The position numbers were made by a program, and so were the translations under genes. Positions 43,035 to 51,836 of a stretch of DNA of 64,000 bases are shown piece after piece. Location: assembly GCA_942493035.1 (NCBI GenBank), contig OW818666.1, positions 1-64,000 on the forward strand, read 5' to 3'. This DNA comes from WRGT01 sp942493035 (GTDB lineage: Bacteria; Spirochaetota; UBA4802; UBA5550). Every line of letters begins with the position of its first letter. Within the stretch, counting starts at the first letter, position 1. The notes beneath the pieces are model-generated. The model was given only the letters and a program-made list of their open reading frames with translations. It was not told the origin of the DNA and did not search any database.

Positions 43035-44405
43035 ATGTTTAAAAACATGGCCATTATTGTTTTAGCTCTGCTTTTCAATTTCGGCTGCAGCATTTCGCCG
43101 GTTAAAGCTTCCGGATCTGAGCAGAAACGGAATATCTCCGGATGCGCGAAATATCTATCTCCTTCTTCTACATATGCCGGCGGGTGTGCCGATGGTGACT
43201 GCAATAATGGAAACGGTGTTTTTGTTTATAACAATGGCGATTGTTATGAAGGAGGGAATCTGAATAATATCCGTCATGGACACGGTATAATGTATTACCG
43301 GCAGTGGGGTGAAAAGTATGACGGTGAATGGGTAAATGATAACCGAGTAGGTCATGGTACTCTGATTTTAAATAATGGGGATTTATACACAGGTGAATTC
43401 AAGCTCAATGTTCCATGGGGGAATGGGGTCTACAAATATGCTGATGGATCGATTGAACAGGGGGAATTCTTCGATTATCTTTTTGTTAATGTGATAAATC
43501 TTCCCGGGCTAACCGATGAAGATAAAGTTGAAATTGGTAAAGTTATTGAAGTCAATTATCAGAGTGGTGATGTTTTTATTTATGCGGGAGATGTGAAAAC
43601 AGGTGACAAGCTTTTTGTCGAGGTAAATGGTCTTATGGCAGCTCTTGAGGTTATTTATCCTGCAGCAGATAAGATACAATGCCGGATGATTGGGGGAACA
43701 CAAACTCTTCTAGATAGAGTAAATAAAGGTATGCCGGTGTTTTCCAGGATGCAGGGGATCAAGCGTGGCAATAACACTTTTCTTTTTCCCAATGGAAACC
43801 GTTATGTCGGTGAATATCTTGGTAATCAGATGCACGGGAAGGGGGAGTTTTACTGGACCAATGGCAATATTTATAAAGGTGATTACAGAAACGGAATGAG
43901 GCACGGCCGCGGAGTTCTGACTTTTTATAACGGTTCAAACTATTCAGGGGATTGGATGAATGGTTTTATGGAGGGGACAGGTTTGTATACCTGGACAAAC
44001 GGGAACAGCTATAGCGGAGGATTCGTTAAGGGATATAGAGAGGGTAATGCCGAATTCTTATGGGCTACCGGAGATAAATATGTCGGAGAGTTTAAAAAGG
44101 ATCTCATGGACGGGCATGGTGAATATACTGCTGTAAATGGCGAATCTTATTCCGGAGAGTATAAGGATGATATGAAGGATGGCGTCGGCACATATATCTG
44201 GAGTTTTGGAGACAGGTATATAGGGGAGTGGAAAAAAAATCTCCATGATGGTAAGGGTACATATATCTGGAGTGACGGCGGACGTTATGTCGGGGACTGG
44301 AAAGAGCATAAGATGCATGGTAAAGGCGTGGAGTATGGACCTGACGGAAAAATAATTCAGCAGGGCCTGTGGGATAACGGAAACTATATTGGCGAAGGGA
44401 TATAA
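43035..44405 (+). CDS. MORN-repeat lipoprotein with a central non-MORN insert
   Basis: 456 residues from the ATG at 43035 (GAGG site; the longer frame begins in poor context). The lipobox LLFNFGC marks a lipoprotein. About four MORN repeats (YEGGNLNNIRHGHGIMYY and following) span residues 45-145; then about 100 residues with a beta-rich fold (GKVIEVNYQSGDVFIYAGDV, LDRVNKGMPVFSRMQG); then about eight more MORN repeats (YVGEYLGNQMHGKGEFYW onward) to the end. Bacterial MORN proteins often bind lipids or form surface platforms. Its 3' end lies 12 bases from the converging dehydrogenase gene. Confidence 0.9.
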   Translation: MFKNMAIIVLALLFNFGCSISPVKASGSEQKRNISGCAKYLSPSSTYAGGCADGDCNNGNGVFVYNNGDCYEGGNLNNIRHGHGIMYYRQWGEKYDGEWVNDNRVGHGTLILNNGDLYTGEFKLNVPWGNGVYKYADGSIEQGEFFDYLFVNVINLPGLTDEDKVEIGKVIEVNYQSGDVFIYAGDVKTGDKLFVEVNGLMAALEVIYPAADKIQCRMIGGTQTLLDRVNKGMPVFSRMQGIKRGNNTFLFPNGNRYVGEYLGNQMHGKGEFYWTNGNIYKGDYRNGMRHGRGVLTFYNGSNYSGDWMNGFMEGTGLYTWTNGNSYSGGFVKGYREGNAEFLWATGDKYVGEFKKDLMDGHGEYTAVNGESYSGEYKDDMKDGVGTYIWSFGDRYIGEWKKNLHDGKGTYIWSDGGRYVGDWKEHKMHGKGVEYGPDGKIIQQGLWDNGNYIGEGI

Positions 44406-44417
44406 AAATAAATAACG

Positions 44418-45518
44418 TTATCTTCTGAACGAATCCTCAAATATTTTTTTTATATCTTTCTCTCCGGGCTGCGGATTGGTATTTGCTATATTTTTTCCTG
44501 TCATTGCAGTTCTGGTAAACTCCGCAATCTCTGCTTCTGTGAGCACCTCTTTCTCTCCCAGCAGCCGGTCAACAGTTTTTCCGAATTCATCAACATTGGA
44601 CATGCCCATAGCTTCTACTACATGTTTTACTTTTTCAATTGAAGGTTCAAGAAATTTAAGATAATGATATAGTACAAGACCATTTGCTCTTCCGTGGTCT
44701 ATGTCTTTATGATAAGTAAGCGGGTATCCCATGGCATGTACAGCTGTTGTTCCGGCATGGGCAATTACAACTCCGGCAAGCATCGATGCGTAGAGCAGTT
44801 TTTCTCTGATATTGGCTGTTACATCTCCCGCGACAAGTCCGGGGATACATTCACCTATAAGTTTTATGCTCTCCAGTGCGTAAGGTTTTATTACATCAGT
44901 TGCTCTGACTGAAAGGTAACCTTCTATGGCATGGGATAGAGCATCGACTGCGGTGTTTATTGTGGTTTCAGCCGATAGAGTTTCTGTGTAAGCCGGATCG
45001 AGGAAAGCTGCAGCCGGGAATATTGAGTCTGCGGCGATGCTTTTTTTGTTGCTTATTTTATTATATGTAAGTATTGAATAAGGTGTCACTTCACTCCCGG
45101 TTCCTGCAGTGGTTGGTACCGCGGCTACCGGAAGCGGTCTGTTCTTGTAGACTCCACCAAAGAGAGCGTCGTCATCAATATCATTGACTGCGAGTATTGC
45201 AATTGCTTTTGCCGCATCAAGTGGTGAACCTCCGCCGATACCGATTATGAAATCAACACCTGATTTTTTTGCCATAAGTGCAGCTTCCCGGACATTCTCA
45301 ACTGTGGGATTAGGTTCAATTCCGTTGTAGTGAATGCAGCTGATATTTACACTTTCGAGAGCAGCTTTCACATCAGCAAGAGATCCGTTTTTTTCAGCGG
45401 AGGATCTTCCGGTTACAATAAGAGTTTTTTTCCCGAGAAGTGAAAACTCACTGCTGTTGTTTATGATACAGTTTCTGCCGAAAAAAGTTTTAACAGGCAT
45501 AAAATATCTGAATTCCAT
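44418..45518 (-). CDS. Iron-containing alcohol dehydrogenase
   Basis: 366 residues from the ATG at 45518 (AAGGAG site). The NAD(P) site has GIGGGSPLDAAKAIA, followed by AVPTTAGTGSEVTPYSIL. Metal ligands of the family are in NTAVDALSHAIEGYLS (Asp, His) and IDHGRANGLVLYHYL (His). It reduces an aldehyde or ketone with NAD(P)H or the reverse; the substrate is not clear. Some relatives are butanol- or lactaldehyde-type enzymes. It stands alone but is followed by the MORN gene end in the converging direction. Confidence 0.92.
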   Translation of the reverse strand: MEFRYFMPVKTFFGRNCIINNSSEFSLLGKKTLIVTGRSSAEKNGSLADVKAALESVNISCIHYNGIEPNPTVENVREAALMAKKSGVDFIIGIGGGSPLDAAKAIAILAVNDIDDDALFGGVYKNRPLPVAAVPTTAGTGSEVTPYSILTYNKISNKKSIAADSIFPAAAFLDPAYTETLSAETTINTAVDALSHAIEGYLSVRATDVIKPYALESIKLIGECIPGLVAGDVTANIREKLLYASMLAGVVIAHAGTTAVHAMGYPLTYHKDIDHGRANGLVLYHYLKFLEPSIEKVKHVVEAMGMSNVDEFGKTVDRLLGEKEVLTEAEIAEFTRTAMTGKNIANTNPQPGEKDIKKIFEDSFRR

Positions 45519-45574
45519 GTGATCTCTCCTTTGTTTCATTTGATGCACTTTCCCGAATAGTGACGCGGATAGTT

Positions 45575-45916
45575 CTATCTTTTTACCGGCGGTTCAAATC
45601 TTTCATAATAGCCTAAAAGATTGCCGTTATGATCGCGAACCGCACGCATGCATATTCTGTGTTTTTCATTGTCAGTGATAATTTCCTCTTCAAGTCCGGA
45701 CTTCATCTTTTCAAAAATTTCAATCATCATGTCCTTTGAGGCGCTGTTGTGACATGAGAATATTGATCTACCTAAAAGAGATTCGCCCTCTTTATATCTC
45801 AATACCGCCGCGCTGTTCATATATTGTATTACATGCTCTGTATCAACAAAGACAAAAGCATCTTTCAGACTGTTTAAAAGTATAGAGTGAAAATCATTCG
45901 GCAGTGCAGGGTTCAT
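45575..45916 (-). CDS. Single PAS-domain protein
   Basis: 113 residues, almost entirely a PAS fold: LLNSLKDAFVFVDTEHVIQY, SLLGRSIFSCHNSASKD, ICMRAVRDHNGNLLGYYER. There is no output domain, so it must work by binding another protein, or store a ligand such as heme or flavin. FSCH could be a metal or heme contact. The start overlaps the end of the permease gene by 23 bases and has an AGGA site, so it is coupled to the permease and might regulate it. Confidence 0.82.
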   Translation of the reverse strand: MNPALPNDFHSILLNSLKDAFVFVDTEHVIQYMNSAAVLRYKEGESLLGRSIFSCHNSASKDMMIEIFEKMKSGLEEEIITDNEKHRICMRAVRDHNGNLLGYYERFEPPVKR

Positions 45917-46865
45917 TGTTTTTTCCTGTAATAAATTTTCTTAATTTAAGCAGCCACACTTCAATTGTAGCAAGTATCACCCTGGGGAATATTATCCAGA
46001 GCGCCGGTACTCCGATTGCAACAAAGAGAAGCGTATCCTCGAGAAGTGAATGTGAGATCCCGATGTGATGGTTCAATAGGTCTGCATCCTCTCTATTCAG
46101 TTTTCCAGATTCTGACTGTTCTATCATAATTGCAGAACCGTAGGCAAGACCGAGTGTGTTTGCAACAATCCACAGGAACGCGACAGAATCGGGAAGGCCC
46201 ATTATACGGAGAGCTGGCCTCAGTATTACCGCCAGTTTATCAATGAATCCGAATTCGTCCAGAATTTTCTGGAGAATAAGGAGGAGTGTTACAATAATAA
46301 GAATCTGAACGATAAGGAAAAGAGAATTGTAAAACCACGATGATAAAATTCCTGTTAGAGTCATCTCCTCGTATCCGGAAGAAGCTGTAATTATATTTCC
46401 TGAACCGGCCGGCATAAGCAGATTCAGAGAGTAAGCGCCGATAAAGCTGTAAACAAAACGGACAAGAGTTATCTTGACTGCCGAGGAACCGGTTTTTTTC
46501 TGAATGGCCGTTTCGACAAAATAATTATGTGAAATTAAACACATAAGCGCCAGTATCGTAAGCTCTCTCTCGCTGAATGGGAGTGTGCTGATAACAGCTA
46601 TTGCGGAGTATATGTTAAGTGCCATGCTTGTAATAAAAACAAAAGCTGCATCGCCAGGAAGACCGATGAGGCTGAACATGGGATTCATCCATCCTGCAAT
46701 ATGTTCAAGGATTCCTGTGTATTTAAGCAGTGTAACTCCAAGCGATACCGGAATCATAATTGATAATAAAAATTTTGCTGATTTTAATGCAGCGGGAACA
46801 GCTGATCTGATGCAGCTGTACAGGCGCTGATTAATTGTACTGGTTTGTTTATCTGTTGTTTTCAT
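45894..46865 (-). CDS. Membrane protein with nucleoside-recognition (Gate) domains
   Basis: 323 residues, about eight membrane helices. It has two Gate-like halves (about 35-150 and 200-290), with GLPGDAAFVFITSMALNIYSA in the first and GLPDSVAFLWIVANTLGLAYG in the second. The family includes SpmA/B-like and nucleoside transporter-like proteins, most of unknown substrate. The gene is followed in overlap by a PAS protein. No spore genes are present, so a sporulation role is not implied. The start has no good ribosome site. Confidence 0.8.
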   Translation of the reverse strand: MKTTDKQTSTINQRLYSCIRSAVPAALKSAKFLLSIMIPVSLGVTLLKYTGILEHIAGWMNPMFSLIGLPGDAAFVFITSMALNIYSAIAVISTLPFSERELTILALMCLISHNYFVETAIQKKTGSSAVKITLVRFVYSFIGAYSLNLLMPAGSGNIITASSGYEEMTLTGILSSWFYNSLFLIVQILIIVTLLLILQKILDEFGFIDKLAVILRPALRIMGLPDSVAFLWIVANTLGLAYGSAIMIEQSESGKLNREDADLLNHHIGISHSLLEDTLLFVAIGVPALWIIFPRVILATIEVWLLKLRKFITGKNNEPCTAE

Positions 46866-47093
46866 ACCGGATTAATAATATTTATAGAGATTTTGTCAAG
46901 AGGGATTAATCTAATATTTGACCGCTGTCGGGGATCAGTGTACGTTTTTTTGATGAGAGCGGTAGATGAAAAAATAAAAAATTCAAAAATTTTTGAATAA
47001 AATTTGACCCGTAATTCATTCAGTATTACTCTATTGGAGCAGGCTGGTGACAGCTGAACCGCATCATGCGGCTTGAATGTAAAAATTTAAATT

Positions 47094-47151
47094 ATATATC
47101 CCCGTCGGCTTCGGAGGGAGAGATAACTGATTTTTTTACTGCAAAAAAGTT
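47094..47151 (-). repeat. Family B repeat, copy 4 (reverse orientation)
   Basis: Read on the minus strand it gives AACTTTTTTGCAGTAAA, a TTATCTC region, a CTCCGAAGCCGACGGGG hairpin region and ATATATAATTT, in the same order as copies 2 and 3. A CCGCAT/ATGCGG palindrome is at 47059-47071. The rest of this 392-base gap shows no gene. Confidence 0.7.
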
Positions 47152-47257
47152 CAGGAATTATGACTTATTAATTCCAATAAATGTAGAGGAAAAGTTATGC
47201 AGTCTTATCAAATATTTCCCGGTTATAAAAACGTGATTAATTCAGAAATCTGACGAA

Positions 47258-48019
47258 ATGAAGAGAGCATTTTTAAATTGTAATACCCGCTGGGGTGTAT
47301 GTGTTGCAGATCTGGAACTTCCTGTTTTCTATCACGACAAGAGTTCTATCAATGCAGTCTACACTGCGTCTACAAGTCTGGTAAAGCGATATCTGCCTGA
47401 TCCTATGATGCATCCGTTGGAAGCTTCACCGGGAAGGTGCCTTGTCTCTTTCAGCGCGTTCGAATACCGCATGACAAATATAGGTGTCTTCAATGAATTC
47501 AGAATAGCTTTTATTATTTCGTATGGTAAAAAAAATACTTCGGAAATATCACCTCATTCGCTGAAAAGAAAGAAGTGTATTGAAATGTATATCCGGCATC
47601 TCCCTGTTACCACTGAAGCTGCACGTATTGGAGGTGTGGAGACTTACGGATTCCCTAAAATTCTTACAGAGATAATTTTCTGCCGGGAGAACGGCATTAC
47701 AAAGTGTATAGTCTCTGATAACAAAAGGCATATTCTGACACTGTTTGTTCCGGAGCTCCGGACTAAACCGGGAAATGTAATACGCCACAGGACTTATACA
47801 AATCATCAGGGCATGACTTTGCGCAGTAATATTTATACGAAGAACCATGAATTTGCCGAATCGACTAAAACCGGATATGTAGATCTTTTAATCGGTGATG
47901 ACCATGATATATGCAGAGAATTGAGATCGATAGATCTAAGCCAGGATGCGCTGATGTGTCAGTATATACCTTCAAGTGAATCAATACTCTCGATCCCGCG
48001 GAGTTCTCTCCGGATATAA
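47258..48019 (+). CDS. Acetoacetate decarboxylase family protein
   Basis: 253 residues. The family region ARIGGVETYGFPKILTEI (about 122-139) carries Lys134 at the place of the Schiff-base lysine of acetoacetate decarboxylase. Other fitting segments are FSAFEYRMTNIGVFNEFRIA and the C-terminal YVDLLIGDDHDICREL. True acetoacetate decarboxylases make acetone, but many family members have other roles, such as modifying secondary metabolites. There is no linked ketogenesis gene. The start has poor ribosome-site sequence; single-gene unit. Confidence 0.78.
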   Translation: MKRAFLNCNTRWGVCVADLELPVFYHDKSSINAVYTASTSLVKRYLPDPMMHPLEASPGRCLVSFSAFEYRMTNIGVFNEFRIAFIISYGKKNTSEISPHSLKRKKCIEMYIRHLPVTTEAARIGGVETYGFPKILTEIIFCRENGITKCIVSDNKRHILTLFVPELRTKPGNVIRHRTYTNHQGMTLRSNIYTKNHEFAESTKTGYVDLLIGDDHDICRELRSIDLSQDALMCQYIPSSESILSIPRSSLRI

Positions 48020-48025
48020 TTTATG

Positions 48026-48661
48026 TCAGCTGCTCCTCTTTATAGCCGCTGCATACTCTCTTAAAATCTTTTTAATGTTTCTGTCATAGCATTCATCAAT
48101 ATAGATACTATAAAATGTTGATGGTATTTTATCTTCATTGATTGTATTCCGTATAGTCAGTTTTTTCCATATAAGATTTATGCTCATAAGTGATACTGCG
48201 CTGCCGTTTTCTTTCAGGTAGATGAAATATTCTCCGTCAGCTTTATCCGGTTTTGCGCCTTTATTAACCGCTTCTATAAATTTTTCACCTCCCGGGAACA
48301 TGATAGTCAATGTACCGCCGCTGTTTCCTTTACGTATCATTTTTTCTACTGTCAGATTGAAATCATGCTGCTGAATTGTCGGGACTTTGAGGATGACCTC
48401 CTCAATCCGGGAATAGGCGCTTACAAAAATTTCACTGTCCCTCTGATTATCCCGGTCAGTGTAGAGTATTATTTTTGTGTTAACTGATACCAGAAGCTGG
48501 GTAACTTTCCTGTATGATCTCACCAGTGAGTATTCGCCGAAGGGGAGGCTATTCTCCTGAACTTTTGAGTTCAAAAGGGGTGTCTCTCTGTATGACTTGA
48601 GGTCTGCAGTGTAAATATTAACAGAAAATAGTATCAGCAATAGTGTAATATATTTTTTCAT
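48026..48661 (-). CDS. Exported hypothetical protein
   Basis: 211 residues. A signal peptide (MKKYITLLLILFSVNIYTAD) and a beta-rich mature part with LPFGEYSLVRSYRKVTQLLV, IILYTDRDNQRDSE and GEYFIYLKENGSAVS. No family recognised. The C-terminal helix is basic (CYDRNIKKILREYAAAIKRS). It converges on the decarboxylase-like gene with a six-base gap. Periplasmic or outer-membrane location is likely. Confidence 0.72.
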   Translation of the reverse strand: MKKYITLLLILFSVNIYTADLKSYRETPLLNSKVQENSLPFGEYSLVRSYRKVTQLLVSVNTKIILYTDRDNQRDSEIFVSAYSRIEEVILKVPTIQQHDFNLTVEKMIRKGNSGGTLTIMFPGGEKFIEAVNKGAKPDKADGEYFIYLKENGSAVSLMSINLIWKKLTIRNTINEDKIPSTFYSIYIDECYDRNIKKILREYAAAIKRSS

Positions 48662-48721
48662 TGTTTTATGTCTCTTTTTATTATCGGAAAAAGATCATAT
48701 TTGTCACGTAATTACTTGTAA

Positions 48722-48875
48722 CTGGCGGAAAATTTTTTTTTGGTACAATGTTTCGCGATGTGTATAAATAGGGGATTACATGGACTATCATCCTTGTTGC
48801 CGTGCCCGGTGTAGCAAATTATTTTGGGGGGTGCGTATGCGGAGTGCTGTGCCCCAAAAAATAAATCGCCACCCG
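48722..48875. repeat. Family C palindromic repeat, copy 3 (two units)
   Basis: The first half contains TGTTTCGCGATGTG and ATAGGGGATTACA, both shared with copy 1. The second runs from GGTGTAGCAAATTATT (48808) to GCCACC (48873): a TTTTGGGG/CCCCAAAA stem around GTATGCGGAGTGCTGTG. It fills most of the 302-base gap before the lipoprotein gene. Confidence 0.75.
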
Positions 48876-48963
48876 TGCCCGGTTCTGATCCATTAAAAAA
48901 TAGATTTGACGTAACTTTCAAATAATAATATTGTATAAATAATAAGAGGAGAATTCAGTTTAT

Positions 48964-49404
48964 ATGAAAAATAAATTCAAAAATATATTATTTATTATTA
49001 TGGTTTCTGTTTTTGCTTTAATGATATCCGGCTGTGAGGAGTCTGAAGTAGAACCAGATTATAGTTTTGAAGTCGTGTCGTCAGACGACGGTTTTTCCGG
49101 TTATTATAAGATTGATGGCGGAGCTGCGAAAGAGTTTAACGGTTCTGCTATGAGTGATAGCACGGTATATTATAGTTTTAATAAAGACCTTAAGTCTCCG
49201 GAATCTGTTCTGGTCTCTGCAACAGGTACTGCCAATGCAACTTCTATTTCGATATATATATATGAAAAAAATGAACTTGTTAAAAGTGTAACCGTATCCC
49301 AGGTTACAGATAGTGTTGCTGTAACTGCAACTATCTCCTACTCCTTTGATACGTCAGATTCTGATGATACTGATGATTCAACAGAGTCAACAGATTCCAA
49401 ATAG
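48964..49404 (+). CDS. Small lipoprotein with acidic tail
   Basis: 146 residues. Signal peptide with lipobox ALMISGC. The mature part is beta-rich (FSGYYKIDGGAAKEFNGSAM, SISIYIYEKNELVKSVTV) and ends in a low-complexity Asp/Ser/Thr tail (TSDSDDTDDSTESTDSK). A GAGGAG ribosome site lies about 12 bases upstream. No family recognised. The tail resembles surface-exposed linkers. Single gene, followed by a family A repeat. Confidence 0.78.
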   Translation: MKNKFKNILFIIMVSVFALMISGCEESEVEPDYSFEVVSSDDGFSGYYKIDGGAAKEFNGSAMSDSTVYYSFNKDLKSPESVLVSATGTANATSISIYIYEKNELVKSVTVSQVTDSVAVTATISYSFDTSDSDDTDDSTESTDSK

Positions 49405-49430
49405 CTCAGTCAGTTTTATCATAAAATCCC

Positions 49431-49510
49431 GTAACTATTCAAAAACCGCTTTAATTTCATCTCCGCCGCACCACAGGCGCGGCGGAGAGCAATTTTACCC
49501 TCAGCTTAAT
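49431..49510 (+). repeat. Family A palindromic repeat, copy 3
   Basis: Core stem TCTCCGCCGCACC (49460-49472) with 49476-49488 and an ACA loop, one mismatch, then GAGAGCAATTTTACC. The left flank GTAACTATTCAAAAACCG is close to copy 4. The right flank has diverged. Confidence 0.82.
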
Positions 49511-49615
49511 CCTGCTTATTTGAGATTTTAATAGAGCTATATTTTTACCGGTGTAAAATTATTAATCCGCTTGTTTAAAACTTTTTTTCATACCAGGAAA
49601 ACTTTATATTAGAGT

Positions 49616-50941
49616 ATGGGAAAAATGTCAAAATTGAAACTGAAAAATGATGATCGGGTATGTATTATCGGAGGCGGTCCAGCTGGATGTTTCTCGGCTA
49701 TGAATCTGCTTCATCATGCAGAAAAAATTAATCTGAAACTTGAAGTCCTGATTTTTGAATATCGTAATGGATCGAATCGCGGGCCAGCGGGATGTAAAGG
49801 GTGTGCGGGTATTATCTCTTCAACTCTGATCAAAAATCTGAATTCTATCGGTGTCACTATTCCGGATTCTCTGATTCTTGGTGAAATACAGAGTTATGTT
49901 CTGCATATTCCGAATATCGGAGGAGATGTGATTCATGTCAATCAGCCTGATATCCAAAGAAGCATTTACAGTATAAGCAGAGGTGGCGGGCCGCGGATTG
50001 CGCCAGCGGGACCATCTCCCTCATTTGATGAATTTCTTCGCGGGCAGGCGCGTGAGTTTGGAGCTGAAATTATTAATAAGAGAGTAAAAACTGTTGAGCT
50101 TGAAGATTACCCTGCGGTTATTACTGATGATGAAAGTTATCGTTGTGATTTGCTTGTCCTTGCATCTGGTGTAAACGGCTCGAAAGTTTTATGTTCCGGA
50201 TTTAATTATAAATATCCAGAGACGGTTGTTATGGTGCAGGATGAATTTTTAAAACCGGATAATATTCCTGACGGAAATGTGGCGGCATTTTTTGGTGAGC
50301 CGGATGATATATTTTTTGGAACACTTGTTCCGAAGGGACGTTATATTAATGTCTCACTTTTCGGCAAACCGGGCAGGAGTATGTTGAAAAATGTTATCAC
50401 CAGTTTTTTAGAAGCTGAATCATCAGGGATGAAAGACTATTTTCCAGTGATGCCGGAGAATCTTTGCGGATGTAAACCGAGAATTGTTGTTAATCCGGCA
50501 GAGATTTTTTATGGAGACAGATGGGTTGCTGTTGGTGATTCGGCAGTGAGCCGGCTATATAAAGATGGTATCGGATCGGCATTTATTACATCAGACGGAG
50601 CTATGAGGTCTGTCCTGATGTATGGAATTTCAGGAAAAGATTTTAAAAAAGGTTATCGAAAAGTCTGTCGTAAGTTTATTTATGACAACTTCATTGGTAA
50701 AATTTTGTTTAAAGTTTTTACTTTTATGCTTGCAAATCCTGTTATAGCTTTATCTGTAAAAAGATGTGTTGAATGTGAAAAAGATCTTTTACCGGAGAAG
50801 AAAGGTTTTACAATACTTATCTGGGGGATGCTTACTGGAGATTATAGTTATAAATATCTACTAGGGAGAATGTTCAGAATCAGGAGTATTTTAAGATTCA
50901 TTAAAATATTTTTTTTAACCCTGGCGAATAGAATGGAATAA
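49616..50941 (+). CDS. FAD-dependent oxidoreductase, geranylgeranyl-reductase-like
   Basis: 441 residues. The dinucleotide fold is at the N-terminus (VCIIGGGPAGCFSA, Gly19-Gly24). A CKGC motif (Cys60, Cys63) follows in GPAGCKGCAGIIS, close to the flavin, and a second FAD motif VAVGDSAVSRLYKDGIGSA is at about 300-320. The overall layout fits the geranylgeranyl reductase/FixC group, which reduces isoprenoid or similar double bonds. The C-terminal 80 residues are hydrophobic and basic, so it may associate with the membrane. ATG 49616 or 49625 could be the start. A small membrane-protein gene follows. Confidence 0.85.
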   Translation: MGKMSKLKLKNDDRVCIIGGGPAGCFSAMNLLHHAEKINLKLEVLIFEYRNGSNRGPAGCKGCAGIISSTLIKNLNSIGVTIPDSLILGEIQSYVLHIPNIGGDVIHVNQPDIQRSIYSISRGGGPRIAPAGPSPSFDEFLRGQAREFGAEIINKRVKTVELEDYPAVITDDESYRCDLLVLASGVNGSKVLCSGFNYKYPETVVMVQDEFLKPDNIPDGNVAAFFGEPDDIFFGTLVPKGRYINVSLFGKPGRSMLKNVITSFLEAESSGMKDYFPVMPENLCGCKPRIVVNPAEIFYGDRWVAVGDSAVSRLYKDGIGSAFITSDGAMRSVLMYGISGKDFKKGYRKVCRKFIYDNFIGKILFKVFTFMLANPVIALSVKRCVECEKDLLPEKKGFTILIWGMLTGDYSYKYLLGRMFRIRSILRFIKIFFLTLANRME

Positions 50942-51001
50942 CAGTTTTGCTAAGTATCAGTAATAATTCCTGAACATATATTATAAGAGCGAGGAGAGTT
51001 T

Positions 51002-51223
51002 ATGAACAGTTTGCCTCTTAAAAGCTTTTATTTTTTTGGGAATTTTTTTCCTGGAGTAAGTGTTTTCCTCTTTGCGGGTATGATCTATTTTGCGGCAGAC
51101 TCTTGGCATTTTTTGAAAAACTCGATGGATGCCGGGGTTATCATAGCTTATGTCATTCTTTCGATTGTCTTTGTTCTCTTGGGGAGTATTTTTTTGTGCC
51201 TTCATAAAAAGAATAAGAAGTAA
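51002..51223 (+). CDS. Small membrane protein, 73 residues
   Basis: Two membrane helices (about 12-32 and 43-65) and a basic end, LHKKNKK. A strong GAGGAG ribosome site and coding-like composition support it. No family recognised. Probably one transcript with the flavoprotein upstream and the lipoprotein downstream. Confidence 0.75.
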   Translation: MNSLPLKSFYFFGNFFPGVSVFLFAGMIYFAADSWHFLKNSMDAGVIIAYVILSIVFVLLGSIFLCLHKKNKK

Positions 51224-51242
51224 AATTATGGGGATTAATTAA

Positions 51243-51830
51243 ATGAAATATATAATAACCGGGTTTCTGATTTTTTCAGCGGGATGTTCATCTATAGATA
51301 AAAGCGTATATCTGAATCCGCAGATGAAGAATTATAATATTAAAACAGTAGTGGTTCTTCCTCTTGAGAATAACAACAGTGAAAGATATAAAGAGTATTA
51401 TCCGGAAGCACCCGATGTTGTACGGGACGCACTGGAGTCATCTCTTATTAAAACAGGATGGCAGATTATTGAACGTGAAAAGATTTCAAAAATACTTGAT
51501 GAGCTTGAACTTCAGTCCTCGGGATTAACCCTTGAAAATGGTGTAAAAATAGGCAAAATGCTCAATGCCGATGTAATTGTAATAGGGCAGGTGACTTCAT
51601 ATGTCAAGGGTGCTGTAGATGATAAAAGTCCCACCGGTGAGCTTGAGCATACAACCGTGGGATTTAATGTCCGTGCTGTAAATATTGACAGCGGAGTGAT
51701 TATGTGGAAGATCAATGTCGTCGATTCAGATAAAAATATTTTTACCTACACCAATCCGGTTCAGGGACATGCAATCAGGGTTGCCGACAAGGCTGTTGAT
51801 GAGCTTGTCCGGAGTATTCCCGGAAGATAA
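51243..51830 (+). CDS. CsgG-like lipoprotein
   Basis: 195 residues. Signal peptide with lipobox FLIFSAGC. The mature domain has VVVLPLENNNSERY, LIKTGWQIIEREKISKILDE, ENGVKIGKMLNADVIVIGQV and SGVIMWKINVVDS, the order found in CsgG and LpoB/DUF799-type lipoproteins, which share a nucleotide-binding-like fold. True CsgG is larger and forms a pore; this compact form is more likely a periplasmic or outer-membrane accessory protein. It ends six bases from the converging alkD. Confidence 0.85.
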   Translation: MKYIITGFLIFSAGCSSIDKSVYLNPQMKNYNIKTVVVLPLENNNSERYKEYYPEAPDVVRDALESSLIKTGWQIIEREKISKILDELELQSSGLTLENGVKIGKMLNADVIVIGQVTSYVKGAVDDKSPTGELEHTTVGFNVRAVNIDSGVIMWKINVVDSDKNIFTYTNPVQGHAIRVADKAVDELVRSIPGR

Positions 51831-51836
51831 ACTTAT

